Assembly (NCBI RefSeq): GCF_947172395.1
Contig: NC_069104.1
Location: forward strand, 5,731,355-5,795,354
DNA: 64,000 nt
Direction: 5' to 3'
From: Bicyclus anynana
Lineage: Eukaryota > Arthropoda > Insecta > Lepidoptera > Nymphalidae
Program-made: the position numbers and the translations under genes
The notes under the pieces: model-generated
Told to the model about the DNA's origin: nothing
The model's database searches: none
Seen by the model: the letters and a program-made list of their open reading frames with translations, nothing else
Shown: positions 22,070-33,740 of the stretch, piece by piece
How positions within the stretch are numbered: position 1 is the first letter of the stretch
Layout: each line of letters begins with the position of its first letter

Positions 22070-22575
22070 TCCCCGATGACAACTATTTCATTAAGCCCTA
22101 CTTCTATGCCCATGACCGTCCTAATGGTTAACTATTACTTTTAAACTTAGCTCTCTATCTATTTGTTTCATATTTTTTCTTTTTCCTTTTGATAAAAATA
22201 CGAAATGTTTTAACAAAATCTCGAAATATGTGTTCCACGCACAAATACTTACATTTAATGAACAAATTGTATGAATGTTATAAAATATAATATGTTACAA
22301 ATGTAGACGCCGACGATAACTATTCTAATAAACTCAACGTCTATGCTCATGACGTGGTTAACTTTTACTTTTGCAAAGTTTGTTCTCTATCTCTTTGTTT
22401 CATATATTTTTTCTTTTTTTTTTGTCGGTAATGTACATTGTACAGTCGTTGCGAAAAGTTTGAAACATTTACTAAAACAATACGTGTTTTATGTACTATC
22501 AAATAAACAAATCATACGAATGTTATATCGATTTAATTTGTTAATGTCGACCTCGGCCATTATCAATAGCTCCTG
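22070..22575 (+). repeat. Unclassified repeat, two tandem units
   Basis: Units at about 22070-22300 and 22308-22575 share a CTCCCCGATGACAACTATTTC / GACGATAACTATTC start, TGCTCATGAC, GTTAACTTTTACTTTTG and CTCTATCTCTTTGTTTCATA. An inverted relative is at 26390-26615. ORFs in the units are AT-rich and probably not genuine. Confidence 0.65.
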
Positions 22576-22944
22576 ATAATGTAATCGTTAGCTTGCTGAC
22601 CTGCATTCCGACCATATTGTAGATCTATACCTTTGCCATTGAGTTCTTTGTGCTGAAATGGACCGTTAATGATGAAGAAGAATAATTCCTTAATTTATTT
22701 ATAAACATGTATATTACCCATTATGCAACGCAATATCAATTTTTTTTGTGCTTGTTGGAATCTTTAAATCTACACAAAACTGGTGAAACAAGTTTTTATA
22801 ATATTTGTCTTATAAGTCTGTAGGAGTTGGTATTACAACAGTCGAAATGGAGTGTATCGACATCGAACCTATGACCTCTCAGTTTGAAGACTAGTTGAGT
22901 TCAGTCTCAATCAGATGTTTTAAGGGACAGGTAAATTAGTAACG

Positions 22945-23112
22945 TTTACCGCGTTTTTTACGCGTGGAATTCAATTTTTCATAAATTCCGCGGGCACTGT
23001 AAACTTTACCGTGAGAAGTAGCTTTTATGTTGCTCTATAACCTCCTCTATCTTCCGATTATAATGGGACTTTATCTCATTAAAATCGGTTCAATCGTTCG
23101 TATCGCATAAAT
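22945..23112 (-). mobile_element. Fragment of the dimeric Helitron-like repeat
   Basis: Minus-strand match to the 3571-3957 family: TTTTTTACGCGTGGAATTC, ATAAATTCCGCGGG and AAAATCGGTTCAATCGTTCG. One half-unit only, diverged. Confidence 0.5.
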
Positions 23113-23345
23113 ATAACTGGGGGCCTTCGTATGTTGGCGCTTCTCATAGGAAGAATTGCCCATAATTACCACGCTGGGCAGGCGGATTGGTCATCGCAGT
23201 GCCAAACTTATTGCACAATGAAACCGATTGCGGCTGGATGAGGAAGGCCGAGGATCGTGTGTGGTTCCGCGCTTTCGGAAAGGCTTTTGTCCAGCTGTGG
23301 ACGGATACAGATTGTTGATGAAAATATTACTATAAGCACTTGCTC

Positions 23346-23451
23346 TTTTCTCTGCGTGTGTGAAGTCTGCCTATCCACATTGGGCCAGCCTAACCCCTCT
23401 CATTCTGAGAAAAGACTCGAGCTCAGCAGAGAGCCGAATATGGGTTGATAA
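23346..23451 (+). mobile_element. SINE family B, 3' fragment
   Basis: CTCTGCGTGTGTGAAGTCTG through GAGCCGAATATGGGTTGATA. The tRNA head is absent, as in a 5'-truncated retrocopy. Confidence 0.75.
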
Positions 23452-24266
23452 CTTGAGAAAACACATTTAGTTTTAAATATCAGACACAGAAACTTAAATT
23501 TTATTTGTATGTGCCTATTGATGTACCTACTACATAAAAACGTTTTTAATGTTTCTTGAAACTTATAATAAAGTTATAAGCCGTCTCGAAATCTTACGTG
23601 GCAAGTTTTTACCTACCCTCTCTTATTGCTATTATTTCATTTCTACGAATTCCGAAAAACCGTCTGTATGCTCATAATCGTACTCGATAACTTTTGCTTT
23701 AGCGAACTTTTCCCCCTTGTTTTATTTTTCTTTATTCCCTTTCGATTTAGTTTCAGCATTTTCTTGTTGTTTGGTCAGAGGATGCCTTTGTTGGTTTCTT
23801 GTGCGAAATGTAAGAAATATTTATTACCCATTTTTATTAGAGAACAAAGAGACGTTGTTCGACCTTTTAATATTTGCTAAGATTTTTTAGACAATTGTAA
23901 TTTACTTTTAAGATTATTAGATTAATCTTTAGTTATGTAACAATTCCTCAAATACAAGGTGATTTTCCATAACTAATCCGCTTTTAATATAAGGTAAAGA
24001 AGTTTAAGCTTTTACTCTTTTTATCTTTTACTGAGCTTCATCCAGCGAACTTTATTAGTTTCTTTGAGAAAACACTTAGTAGTAGGGAGTAACGAGTAGT
24101 ATTTAGTTTGTTCATTTTATTGGGTCTGTCTCCTTTGAACTTTAGCGACCTCTTTGTCGTAGTTTATAGTATTATTTGCATTACGCGTTGGTTTATAACT
24201 AGAAGATTTAAAGATTAATTTCTGTCTACATGACGTTATTACCCCATGGTATTAAAGTCATTTATA

Positions 24267-24299
24267 ATTACAAGATTGGCTAAATTCTAGCCTTGTAAT
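24267..24299. other. Small intronic hairpin
   Basis: ATTACAAG-ATT-GGCTA-AATTC-TAGCC-TTGTAAT can fold into a 12-bp stem with a bulge and a 5-base loop. No evidence of function. Confidence 0.4.
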
Positions 24300-26259
24300 A
24301 GACTTGCAGTGGGCAGTGGTTTACTTTCCTACTAAAGACGGCTAGCGGTACCTACGTATTCTTAGATTAAAAATAGTAAAATGACATTTCAGTGACAGTT
24401 GCACTTGTCACTTTTACTGATTGGAATTAATAATCTCACAATAGCTCACTAATTTAGCCATAGATATAGGTACGGCGTAATTACGCGTAGATCGGCTAAA
24501 TAGACTGTAATTTAAAAACAGTATAATTTTTTTCAAGTCAGACTTGCACTTCGATCTTAAACATCATCACTTGGCAGCCAAGCATTAGTTGGCCAAGAAA
24601 AAATATTGTTGTAAGTATTTGTTTAATTATTATTTATTACTTAGCCATGTTTTTTTCGCATTATTTATGTATTTATTTATAAATATATTACGTTTTTTTG
24701 AAGTATACATATAATACTAATCGGATCATTCGGAATTCATCTTTACCCTTGTAACCTTTCGAGCTTTATACTCGAAACTACATCTTAAGGTATGTTAAAC
24801 TACCAAAGTACTCGGCATCTAAAAATACGAAGCGAAGCAAAATAATTCAGTACACGTGAGCTTTAATAACACGCGCATTTCATCGAATGTAATTTGATAT
24901 CTGCTCGCATTGCACCGTGCATTGTAGTTGTAGCTGTTTGTGAATGTGAATGCCGTGGAATAAACCTATAACTTTGCAAAAGTTATTAGGTTTTATATAA
25001 CAGACAAAGTTTCGGTACTATTGTGAAAGTTCGTTTTATTTTTCCGACATGAACCAGGTAGCGGTGGTCACGCTTCTTTGTTCCATACTCTGTCGTATAC
25101 TATCGTATAATAACATTCGCTGCCCGCGATTATTTTATCGAAAAGCCCGTCTGCGTTGAAGAAGCCGTCAATCAGGGAATGCGGTTTTAATCTACCGTTG
25201 TGAGCCATTTAAAAAAATCTTTATATTCCTCTATCGCGCGGAGCATGATACTGTGCTCGCCTATTGCCCTTAGTTTACTTTATATTTTTTTTACATTTCA
25301 CGTAACGGATACGATGGGCGACCGGTCGTCCATTTAGGAGTCAAAAGGTTACGACCAGTAAGCTATAATCTTTGTTTTTAAAACTAGTCGAGTATTCTAC
25401 GTAACAAACATGTAATTTAAAATCTACCCGCATTTTTTAGCAATTATTTATTTATTTTGATTTTTTGTATGTAGGATTTAAGTCTAATTAGTATGTACAC
25501 ACGTTAATAATTAGTGAAATAATTGTATTTCTCATATAAGCGAATTTAATGTAACTCTTTTGGAAAAAATAAAGATCTCAAACGTTTGTACCTTTTCATT
25601 ACACAAAATCATTGAATTATGTCTACTTAATAGTACAACATGTTATAAGTGCGATAAGCTGAAAATTACAGCCAAAACGATATTGCTAGCCCGAGCCGTT
25701 GGCGAGGAATACAAGTAAGCAGAGGCTGTATTATTATCAATGCGCGTGTATGTCTTACGACGTTTTATAACATATTTCCGAGGAAACACATTTTCTGAAA
25801 ATTAATTAGCACCTTTGTTTTCCATATGATAAAATATTGATACGCTTTTAAATAAAATTAAGTATATCGGTTGATTTTTCGGATTAGATTAGACTTTTTC
25901 CATTGCCTTTGGGACTTATGGCGGTGCATCACTACTTGACAGCGAACAACAGTACCTACAGCAAAAAGAATAAGCGCGCGGAAAATTTTAACTTTTTTTA
26001 AGCGAAGCCGCTATTTTTAGGCAAAGGCACAAAAAACAGCCAGTATTACTAATAAAGTAAATTAATATTTTTGTGTTTTTGATACGGATTATATGTAATT
26101 TAATGTCAGAATTAATTTAATTAAAAAAATATTTATTATATTTTATCTCTCAAGGCAATTTTTTTTTATATAAAATGTTGACCGCTCCTGTGACATAAAA
26201 ACTCTTTGCTAAGATTTAAAAGAGTATCGTTCGGTTCTATAGGTAGAGGTCGTTTTTAG

Positions 26260-26620
26260 AGATAATTCATAATAATTATTTGTAGAATACACATTTTTAT
26301 TAATAATGTGTTATTTAACGAGTGTACCTTAATGAAAAAAAAAAAGAATTTTTAAAAAAAACTTCATACATCTGGCAATTCAATATAGGTATAACATTCA
26401 TAATTATAATTTGTAAAATACACATTTTTGATAATAATGTTGTTATTAAAACATTTCGTAACGACTGCACCGCGGTAAAAAAAAAGAAAAAAAATATATG
26501 AAACACAGAGATACAGAGAGCAAAGTTTGCGAAAGTAAAAGTTAACCATTAGGACGGTCATGAGCATAGACGTGGGGTTTATTGAAATAGTTATCGTCGG
26601 GGAGGTAATTTTTAAAAATT
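26260..26620 (-). repeat. Unclassified repeat, inverted relative of 22.07-22.57 kb
   Basis: Reverse complement carries CTCCCCGACGATAACTATTTC, GTCTATGCTCATGACCGTCC and GTTAACTTTTACTTTCGC, matching the first family copy. A partial second unit (AGAATACACATTTTTATTAA) lies at 26260-26345. Confidence 0.65.
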
Positions 26621-27303
26621 GCCTACATTTGGCAGCAGTTTAATGATGGCGATAACAGTAAAGTTCATAGCCGACGCTCCGGCCGAGTTTCGAGGATTAC
26701 CCCTACTATCCATACGGGCGGGGGGTGCAATTTCGTTAACGTTACAGATTTCCATATAAAATAACACGCCGCGAGCCGTTATCGGCTTGAGTAACGCGCA
26801 TTATGTTCAAGGATGAAAATTTAGTGTGCACTATTAAAACGCGTATAAAACTTTTATACCTCCATGTTAATGTTAATTAAATGAAGCATGGATTATATTT
26901 AAAAGGGGGAATTCGTTTTATTAACTGGCTTCAATTAAGGATGTCACACTACTGCATATGTATAAATTATAAAAAGCGTATTAGAGAAAAAAAAATTAAC
27001 CGATTTCAAAGATTTTTATTTCAATGGGATGCCAAAAATAAAATTTCACTAACAACAAGGTTGCCATGGTCACATCGCTGTAACTTTACAGAACGCAGAG
27101 GCTGATTGCATTTGAACAACAAGGATTTTCGTTATTTAAATATACTTTTTATTCAGGAAATTTTCCTTGAAAAATGTTGAAAAAAATGGAAATATTATAT
27201 AAAAATATATACTTATTCAGCAAATAAGACATATTTTTTTACATTATATTGTTTAGGTACAGCAAGTTTTACGCTAAATTCGGAAAATACACCAACATAA
27301 TAA

Positions 27304-27412
27304 AGCCTCAATAGCTCAGTGGTATTCGATCCCAACCCGCGGGACTATTGTCATACCCACTTCTAACACAGTCTTATCAGACTAGATAGAGAGGAACGGG
27401 AGTATTAGTCTT
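27304..27412 (+). mobile_element. SINE family D, internally deleted
   Basis: Head CCTCAATAGCTCAGTGGTA (box A) is joined directly to TTCGATCCCAACCCGCGGGA (box B), then ACTATTGTCATACCCACTTC. A fuller copy is at 63106-63260. Confidence 0.7.
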
Positions 27413-27781
27413 ATTTACTTGAAAAATGTCCAGTAAGGCAAAAATAAAAATGTTTAGAATATACTTTCACCTAAAAACATATATAAAAAAAGATTAAGCC
27501 CTTTTTATAAGCAAAAAACACACTAGAAAGACGTGATAAAATAATAAACAACGGTACACGGCCAATGGTTGATTCAATTCCTAAATTCTCGGAAAGTGGC
27601 AGTATTATTGGCTCTTTACAGTGTAAGCGGTCGTTCACTCGGCTTTAGAGAAACTGTCGCAGAGGCGTCGGTGGGGTCTCGTCCGAAATCGACTTCGTCA
27701 ACTCGGCGGAAATTTTCGCTAACAAACACTGATATGGTTGACAAAAAATACAAGATATACATAGACAAACCAAGTCTGTAC

Positions 27782-27841
27782 CAGTGGCGTGCACTTCATA
27801 GAAGCAACAATGCACTGACTACCCTAAGGACTCATTACGGA
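27782..27841 (+). mobile_element. hAT MITE, 5' end only
   Basis: CAGTGGCGTGCACTTCATAG through CTACCCTAAGGACTCATTAC, cut off by the poly-T end of the SINE family A that follows. Confidence 0.75.
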
Positions 27842-27843
27842 GA

Positions 27844-27995
27844 TTTTTTTGTATTCTTTACAAGTTAGCCCTTGACAACAATCTCACCCGATGGTAAGTG
27901 ATGATGCAATCTAAGATGGAAGCGGGCTAACTAATTAGTAGGAAGATGAATCTCCACACCCCTTTCGGTTTCTACGTACAGGTACGCTAAATGAT
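27844..27995 (-). mobile_element. SINE family A, 5'-truncated
   Basis: Poly-T and CTTTACAAGTTAGCCCTTGA, then the body as far as GTACGCTAAATG. Head missing. It interrupts a hAT MITE. Confidence 0.8.
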
Positions 27996-28395
27996 TTTTA
28001 CAAGATATTTTATATAAGATTTTTTTATATTGCCAACACAAGTTTAAAAAAGCGTATTCGCCACTATCAATAAGTTACATTATGGCGCTTTACTTTTTTT
28101 TGTAAACTGACAAGCGATGCCATGATATAGTGGAATACCTCCACCTTCACCAACCTTTCAGCCTTTCAGAGTCGCCTTTATCAGAGCAACTCATTGCGGG
28201 GTATGCAAGAAACACGTGCTACTGCCTACTGCTAATGCCTGTCAACAAGTAGCAATGAACGCATGGCAGAAATAGGCATGGTAGTAGAACTTCCCCAGGC
28301 GAGCTTTTTCACAAAGAGCATTATTATTAAATTCTTTTTCGTGGCTTTCATGCTAGCCACTCTCACTATCCAATCAGTTCACTTCGACTTGATGT

Positions 28396-28446
28396 CCGAT
28401 AAAACTGATCGTGTGTTAGTCGCGATCGGCATGATGTCATGCACAT
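28396..28446 (+). repeat. 51-bp duplicated block, copy 2
   Basis: Differs from 21910-21960 at one base (TTAGTCGCG here, TTGGTCGCG there). It falls in a 71-codon plus-strand ORF (28263-28478) that I do not believe is a gene. Confidence 0.9.
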
Positions 28447-30248
28447 CCAATCCTACACATTGGATGGTGAGTGCGTAATCGTAGATACATTTGTGGCGAG
28501 TTTAGTTAACAAACGGCATATAAATGGAAAATAAAATAACAAAAAATGGATGACATTTTATTTAGAAATACTATGTATGCAACTTCGGCAGATTTAACAA
28601 TTCAAATTATTTAATTTGACAGTACATCTACGATGTCCACATTGCATCCTAATTTTGTCTCGTTTCGTATTTTATTTTCAAGAATAATACATGCCAAAAG
28701 CAAGCGATCATTTTAAAAGATACGCACTTGACTTCGTTAAGAACGCAGCACGTTCATTAGCCAGGATGTATACATATAAACATTCAAAATAATAATGTCT
28801 ATCGCAATGTAAGATCAAGAGAGTTCTAAATTGCGGTGGCATGCAAAAATTCGTTATAATAACACTGTGGACTTTAAATCCTCAACAAGAAAACCTATTA
28901 AATTTTGGCTGTAACATAATTATTATTTAAGAAACTGTGTATCTTTAGTTTTTTGTATATCAATCTTAGCAAAAGAAGTCCGAGTAGATCGTTCCGATAA
29001 ACATCTAAATAATATTACGATTTCATATAGACGGCGGCGTATCCTAAGGATTGACCTTTGTGAATTGGACTTGGATTTTCACGTTACTGTATAAAAAGAG
29101 ATTTATAAAATCAGTCTACTACGTATATTGGAACACTTTGCTTATATCAAAATTCTTTAATAAAACGTCACTGTGTTTGTGATTGTGTATTGTCTATGAT
29201 TGAACGCAACATGTAATTTTCACTCTCTTTCGCTTCACAGACACACACACACACACAAAGCACTGTGTAAATATTATGAAGTGCAAGATAAATTTAGAGA
29301 TACATATTGGTAAACTGAAACTATGAAGTAGTTTTAAATCGAAAGGTAAATGAGGCCAAATTTTCTTGCATTTTTACTTTATGTTATCTGTAACTTTTGT
29401 TATGTGTATAGCCCTGATCAGAAAAATAAAAAACCTCACTATCTTGGAAAAAGAAGGAAATAATTTCTTGCGCAAGCATATTAAGCTTCTCGGCAGAATC
29501 CATTGGTAGAGTCACTCAGAATCACTCACTTGACTTCACTATTGAAAAAGTGCGCGTATAAAATACTACCTAACCAAAAACAGAATAACCTGAATGAATT
29601 TAAATTTAAGCACATGTGGCTAATAATCAAGTTTTTCTTTTTATTTCTGGTCAGGCATAGGTAACTAAAATACTTAGTAAAATTCAGGATTTATAAATAC
29701 CACTTATTTCAGTTTGAAAACACGAATACACAGTGCGTATTGTAACAATGAGTCGCAACTTATCACGGCTGATAAAAAGATTACTTCGCCTTATCAACAA
29801 ACATTGTCTTTAAATGACGTTTATGCTTTCGCGGTCCGTGTTTTTTGCATTTTATAATGATACATTTACCCAAGAATATTGAAATTATTCTTGTAAGAAC
29901 CTATCAATTTGGACAAATTATGAATTAATTTAATATCTTATTTAGGGCAAATTATGATCTACTCGTAATCTTATATATTTTTTAATAAAAAAAGCGTACT
30001 GTTCTTTCTGGAGCCGTTCTAAACAAATTGTTTCATCGTGAATAATAAAAACAAAAGATAGTAGTTGTGTGAATAAGAATTTGTTGGTCGCCTACGATAA
30101 GAAATCATAAAAATATACATACGGTCGAATTGAAACCTCCTTTTTTGAAGCCGATTGCAAAACACAGAAACTAACACACTTTTTCGAGTCTGCTTGTACT
30201 TTGATTTTATTTTAAACTGCAATTTAGTTTGTAGTAGTGTTCTTATGT

Positions 30249-30316
30249 AAGGCCTCCTACATGTAAGGCCTGGCCCTATGGGCAATTAAAAAAAGACTGT
30301 TAATGGTGAAGATGAG
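30249..30316 (+). mobile_element. LINE-type 3' tail fragment
   Basis: GGCCTGGCCCTATGGGCAAT...GACTGTTAATGGTGAAGATGA resembles the tail GGCCTATGCCCTATAGTGGG...CCGTTAAT-GATGATG seen also at 42640-42715. Diverged. Confidence 0.4.
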
Positions 30317-30637
30317 CTATTATACCGGTATGCTTATATCTGCCGTAAAGCAGCGTCACTGTTCTCCGATTTGAATTTATAAGATAATGATAATAGTAGG
30401 ATAAAGATAAAGTTATAAGTGTTACTTATTTATGGGGGTCGGTTTCGTAGACTATGTTTCATAGTAACTTTTTTTTTGATAAACACGATGCCGAAGACCA
30501 GCGTCGGCGGCTGGGATAGCCCTGTAGCGCTATTCTGTAACTCTCTATTTGTAGTAACCGAGAGATGGAGGCATAGATAAAAACATCCGTCACACAATAG
30601 CGTTACTGGACGTGTTGATATTGATGGCGGGTGTTAC

Positions 30638-30778
30638 CTGGTGCGGCGGCAGCGCGTGCGGCGGGTGCTGCGAGTCCTGCGTGGGCGAGATGCCGCCGGG
30701 CGCGCTCGGCGCCGAGCCGGGGCTGGGCGCGCCCGGCGGGTGCGTCGGCGGCTGGGGCGAGCCGCCGCGCTCGTAGCC
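30638..30778 (-). CDS. osa: Internal exon (middle) of Osa/ARID1-like SWI/SNF subunit
   Basis: A 141-base exon of 47 codons, phase 0 at both ends. The acceptor reads GTCGTATTGCAG and the donor is CAG|GTAACA. The peptide starts GYERGGSPQPPTHPPG, contains ISPTQDSQHPP and ends LPPHQ, so like the exon upstream it ends in HQ and, like the exon downstream, begins GY. It is a Ser/Pro/Gly-rich disordered segment with several SP dipeptides that could be phosphorylated. It matches in character the Pro/Ser-rich stretch following the RYPTPPG region of fly Osa. The reading frame joins both neighbouring exons without shift. No ARID or EHD2 domain is here; those lie beyond the left window edge in transcript order. 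Confidence 0.82.
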
Positions 30779-31129
30779 CTGCAATACGACACTACCGTTA
30801 TTTGTATGAAGCAGGTATTTAAGTGTGTGTGCGTACACACTTGATGAATGATGATTTGATGGTGATGATGACGAAACTATGATTGTAATAATATGTTACC
30901 TACCTAATGGTAAAACTAGAATCACAGACAAAAAATATACTATTATAAAGAGAAAAGGCGTAAGTAAACGTAATAATGAAAATAATTTAAAACTGGACTC
31001 CAGTTGCGGTTCGTTCACTGTGCGGTCCGGTTATTTTTTGATTATTTCGAACTAGCCCGCGACTCCTATGAATCGGCTGTATGGTGCTAAAGACTTCTTT
31101 AGTAAAATTCACAAAAAAATCTGTCGAGT

Positions 31130-31345
31130 AGGCTCTGCCTCTTATGCACATAGTTCACACGATGGACATCGGGGTTCTGGAATGGCGATCACGCACCGGA
31201 AAGGCCTCCAATGGACCTCGAGCGGGTTAAAGAGGTTTACAGAGGTTTTAAGGCGCTGGATGGAAGCGCCCTTTATTTACAAGAGGCATGTGTCCAGCAA
31301 TAGACATCCGTCGGCTACTGGCGATTCCGTTTTCCGGTTCCGGAG
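31130..31345 (+). mobile_element. LINE 3' end, decayed
   Basis: Contains GGAATGGCGATCACGCACCG, GGCGCTGGATGGAAGCGCCC and GGCATGTGTCCAGCAATAGA-CATCCGTCGGCTACTG, the end of a LINE reverse-transcriptase ORF and its 3' UTR. The reading frame is broken. Confidence 0.6.
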
Positions 31346-31396
31346 ATCGGAGTAATTTCAAGAATCGTTCTATTCACCCGCCGCATTCTTGTGAAA

Positions 31397-31600
31397 TCGT
31401 CATCAACCCATATTCGTCTCACTGCTGAGCTCGAGTCTCCTCTCAGAATGAGAGGGGTTAGACCAATAGTCAACCACGCTGGTCCAATGCAGATTGGCAG
31501 ACTTCACACACGCAGAGAATTACGATAATTCTCTGGTATGCAGGTTTCCTCACGATGTTTTTCTTCACCGATTGAGACACGTGATATTTAATTTCTTAAA
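31397..31600 (-). mobile_element. SINE family B, 5'-truncated, with 12-bp TSD
   Basis: Body and tail (CCCATATTCGTCTCACTGCT ... GAGACACGTGATATTTAATT) flanked by identical ATTCTTGTGAAA at 31385-31396 and 31601-31612. The tRNA head is missing, consistent with incomplete target-primed reverse transcription. Confidence 0.9.
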
Positions 31601-31970
31601 ATTCTTGTGAAAACGGGATACGAATTATCAAAATCGGATCCAGTTATTATAAAGATAAGAACACTTTTTATTGTCGACAATACAGAGTATCTCGCAAGTA
31701 TAAACAATTCGCAAATACAAAGCGTGGAGTATTGCGAGGCTCAATAAACCTTGACCGCGAACACATAATGTTACAGAGTTTATTTCCGAACGGTGTCACG
31801 CAGCATCTCGCCTCTCGGCTAAACGTGGGATGTAAACAGCTTGATTGATATTCAGCGCACGGATTTGATAAATACACGTACATTTGTAACGTTAGGAGGG
31901 TGCTTGTTTTTGTGTTTTTTACCATAGCCTATTTATTATAGGTAGGTAGATTTGTTGACAGAACAACAAC

Positions 31971-31983
31971 GTCGTCCGCGTGG

Positions 31984-32020
<37 letters not shown>

Positions 32021-32427
32021 CTTTACAAGTTAGCCCTTGACTACAATCTCACCTGATGGAATATAGTTTTTCACAAATTCCTCGGGAACCATGGGTTTTT
32101 CCGGGATAAAAAGTAGCCTATGTGTTAATCCAGTCTATAATATATCTTAATACAAAATTTCAGCTAATTCGGTTCAGTAGTCGAGGCGTGAAAGAGTAAC
32201 AAACATTCATATCATCAAAATCATCAGTTTTCGCAAATCTCGGGAAAGCATGGATTTTTTCGGGATAAAAAGTAGCCTATGTGTCAATCCAGAGTAAAAA
32301 CTATTTCCATTTCAAATTTCAGCCAAATTTGTAGTAGCGGCTTTAAAGAATAACAAACATCCAAACATCCATACAAACTTTCGCGTTTATAATATTATAG
32401 TAGGAAGTAAGAAGAAGGATTTGTTAC
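31971..32427 (-). mobile_element. Dimeric Helitron-like repeat inside a 25-bp direct repeat
   Basis: Same dimer as 3571-3957, reverse orientation (AAACTTTCGCGTTTATAATA at the right, GTCGTCCGCGTGGAATT at the left), interrupted by a short SINE A. Flanked by identical 25-base repeats (31946-31970, 32428-32452; GTAGATTTG...CAACAAC). Confidence 0.85.
31986..32056 (-). mobile_element. SINE family A tail with 31-T tract, nested
   Basis: 31 T residues (31986-32016), then AATTCTTTACAAGTTAGCCC...CACCTGATGG: only the last ~45 bases of the SINE. TGGAAT occurs on both sides (31981-31986, 32057-32062), a possible target duplication, though part may belong to the SINE itself. The long homopolymer suggests a fairly young insertion. 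Confidence 0.85.
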
Positions 32428-32575
32428 GTAGATTTGTTGACAGAACAACAACTATTTATTATGTACGATGCAAACTTTATGATGTTTCGGAACATCGTCC
32501 TTTCTGTTCCGCTACGCAATACTAGATTTTTAGATGTCAGCGGTAGCGTACGGGGGGGAGGGGGCGACATCCGAT

Positions 32576-32815
32576 TATACTCATCATCATCATCATCATC
32601 AACAGCCGATGAACGTCCACAGCAGGACTCTCTTCCCTCCCTCTTGCATAGACTTCCAAATAAAACGGTCTCGAGCCGCCACCATCCCAGCGGCTTGATG
32701 TCTCCCGTCCACCTAGTGGGGGGTCGACAACACGGCGCTTTGCGGTGCGTGGTCGCCATTCTTACAACTTGGGACCGCAATTTGCATCGGCTCTTCGAAC
32801 TATATTCCCGATGCC
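32576..32815 (-). mobile_element. LINE 3' end, C-terminal ORF fragment
   Basis: Minus strand decodes HRKAP-C-C-RPPTRWTGDIKPLG, the conserved PPTRW-DDI pattern at the end of a lepidopteran LINE reverse-transcriptase ORF, followed by CTGTGGACGTTCATCGGCTG and a (GAT)n tail. The plus-strand 141-codon ORF here is only its antisense shadow. Confidence 0.75.
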
Positions 32816-33107
32816 GATTATATATATTATATTATAAAGTAACTGCCTCATTGATTTAGTAGTTGATCTAGGTGACTGAATCATTGTGGTCCAGAGTCGA
32901 CTTATGAGCTTTATTTTACTTTTGAGAAATTCTCAGTATCCTAGTGTTGGAATGTCGGTGGTGGACGCGGAAACCGGAGAGTACGTCCCGCTCATTATGA
33001 TTAACATATGTCAGTGATAATTACACAGTCAATCATTATTATCCTAACCCCGCTCCTCGCATTGAACCAGCGTAGTGTTCTAAACGTAGAAAAAAATATA
33101 TTGATAA

Positions 33108-33286
33108 CTAGCTGTTCCCGTTCCCGTGGAAATATGGAGATAATATATAGCCTATAGTCATCCTCGATAAATGGGCTATCTAACACTAAAAGAATTTTTC
33201 AAATCGGATCAGTAGTTCCTGGGATTAGCGCGTTCAATCAATCAACCAAACAAACAAACTCTACAGCTTTATAATATTAGTATAGA
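33108..33286 (-). mobile_element. Helitron-like element, 179 bp
   Basis: On the minus strand A|TCTATACTAATATTATAAAG ... CAGCTAG|T, both ends intact, with GATTGAACGCGCTAATCCCA inside. Close to the copy at 19040-19235, though its 3' part lacks the GCGCGGCGT block. Confidence 0.82.
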
Positions 33287-33539
33287 TTTGATACTTGATA
33301 ATGATAACAATGATAATGAACATTGCCTTACAACTAAACGCAGAAATTGTATTAGATATGACCAATAAATGCACCAAAAACTTAACGAATACCTTCACAC
33401 CCAAAAAAAACTCTACTGAGAACTACCAATGTTACATTAACCTACACTTTCAATAGGTGAAACTGCATCAAAATAAAAAAAAAATACAACATTTTCGATA
33501 TTTTTAATTGCACCTTTTCATCTCTGCAACGCACGCGGT

Positions 33540-33740
33540 TCGAAACAATCGGGGCGCGCACGTGGCGTGAGGCCTTGACCGTGCATCCATTATGCCGAGT
33601 CGTTTACTTGCGAATAAGTGCATTACAACATCTATGCATCTAGCTAGCGTTACATAAATAGCGACGCCAGCGAGCCCCATTGACTACGGAACGATTGCGG
33701 GCGCATTGTTTTGCATCTCGCGAACGAGCCGAGATGCACT
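33540..33740. promoter_or_regulatory. GC-richer patch with perfect 9-bp hairpin
   Basis: Non-repetitive, CpG-containing sequence ending in TGCATCTCG-CGAACGAGC-CGAGATGCA (33712-33738). Candidate conserved non-coding element; no other evidence. Confidence 0.25.

Larger units (their letters stand above)
1844..30637 (-). other. osa: Large 28.8-kb intron
   Basis: Intron of 28,794 bases with GT donor at 30637 and AG acceptor at 1844. It contains SINEs, Helitron-like elements, MITEs, LINE tails and tandem repeats listed separately. Stretches in which I see no gene, strong repeat or motif: 1844-2900, 4010-4485, 4780-5160, 6262-6670 (except a short C-rich run near 6512-6527), 7146-7629, 8842-9222, 9339-10430, 10841-12018, 13150-13507, 13930-14640, 15341-16165, 17889-18494, 19236-19546, 19807-21060, 21240-21900, 23452-26240, 26621-27303, 27996-28395, 28447-30120 and 30317-30637. 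Short AC/AG/AAGT runs are present (3513-3535, 11771-11786, 21308-21345, 29241-29257). Confidence 0.75.

Noticed and set aside
22343..22576. 77-codon ORF with membrane-like residues, resembling a frame at 26364-26567
   Set aside because: Both are in copies of the same AT-rich repeat; hydrophobic residues come from T-rich codons and the frames are shifted against each other.
32434..32859. 141-codon plus-strand ORF
   Set aside because: It is antisense to a LINE reverse-transcriptase fragment (PPTRW-GDI pattern on the minus strand) and runs through a (TCA)n tract.
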